Source: Plecoglossus altivelis
Taxonomy: Eukaryota > Chordata > Actinopteri > Osmeriformes > Plecoglossidae
NCBI GenBank assembly: GCA_036571765.1
Contig: BROE01000003.1
Coordinates: 15,268,055 to 15,332,054, forward strand
Reading direction: 5' to 3'
DNA length: 64,000 nt
Under the pieces are notes generated by a model, which had not been told where the DNA came from, did not search any database, and was given only the letters and a program-made list of their open reading frames with translations. The position numbers and the translations under genes were made by a program. Below, in pieces: positions 63,601 to 64,000 of this stretch (position 1 is its first letter; each line of letters starts with the position of its first letter).

Positions 63601-64000
63601 TGGGAAACCCTTTGGCTGAAAAACAAATGATCCCAGAACATGGCACCAGTCTGAACCAAAGAGAACGGTTCATCCAACTATTTTCCTACAACAATATAAA
63701 GTAGCGTATTGCAGGGAGGTTAATACATAGATTGGACATGAATACATCCATTTTACGAAACAGTAAAATTGTGAATCTAGATTTTGTGAATCTAGAATAG
63801 AGCTTTTAATACAGCCAAATCAAACAGAAATCCACCCCCACCTTCCTGTGGCCTCTGATCCTGAAAGAGTTTAATCAGAAAGAACTGGCAGAGCAACAAC
63901 ACACAGCCTCTCAGCAAGAAACAAGGATGGAGAGCGGAGCCGTCTCTAAAACCTCTTCTAAATCCAAAAACGTGATTACATGCCTTTCCCAAAATGCCTT

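Larger units (their letters stand above)
59303..64000. other. neto2: Upstream flank of neto2
   Basis: About 4.7 kb holding the neto2 5' UTR and promoter region. It contains CA microsatellites (60061-60118), an imperfect inverted repeat (60585-60690), and G20 at 63127-63146. No coding gene is supported; a 125-codon minus-strand open frame at 62165-62542 has no recognisable family or splice support. Confidence 0.55.

Overview
This is a nuclear chromosome segment from a bony fish, most likely a teleost. It has intron-containing vertebrate genes with GT-AG splice sites, abundant CA/GA/CT microsatellites and compact introns, and its proteins are close to but not identical with the mammalian ones. 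There are no bacterial or viral genes and no CRISPR array. All gene models were joined by hand from splice sites and reading frames. For the well-recognised genes the frames close exactly: CPT1 775 aa, SEPHS1 392 aa, PRPF18 342 aa, ARF 180 aa, NETO2 549 aa, TMEM116-like 347 aa.

Layout. 1-670: last exon (+) of an upstream gene, possibly a Kelch-type protein. 1801-7300: cpt1b (+), the rate-setting enzyme of mitochondrial fatty-acid import. 7480-12000: sephs1 (-). 12800-16917: bend7 (-). 17787-21991: prpf18 (+). The order and strands of sephs1(-), bend7(-), prpf18(+) match human 10p13 as I remember it. 22000-26600 is a repeat-bearing gap. 26633-34104: a membrane-anchored FAD-monooxygenase-like protein (+) that I cannot name. 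34538-38592: a serine-rich 947-aa protein (+) that I cannot assign to a family. 38600-43950 is poor in recognised genes but carries hints of a small spliced minus-strand gene. 43971-47183: a class II ARF GTPase, best fit arf5 (-). 48545-53206: a seven-helix TMEM116-like receptor (+). 55091-59302: neto2 (-), a kainate-receptor auxiliary subunit, followed by about 4.7 kb of upstream sequence without a supported gene.

The genes do not form one pathway; the window is a string of independent loci. cpt1b and sephs1 converge with about 190 bp between their likely poly(A) signals, and bend7 and prpf18 diverge with about 870 bp between start codons.

The most unusual feature is a perfect 167-bp inverted repeat (5439-5605 and 5743-5909) in cpt1b. 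One arm holds the last 47 bp of a coding exon plus its 5' splice site, so the pre-mRNA could fold the donor site into a long duplex. Other points of note are the FAD-like protein without a recognisable GD motif, the unassigned 947-aa gene, a perfect 17-bp hairpin in the tmem116-like 3' UTR, and microsatellites that serve as polypyrimidine tracts at several 3' splice sites.
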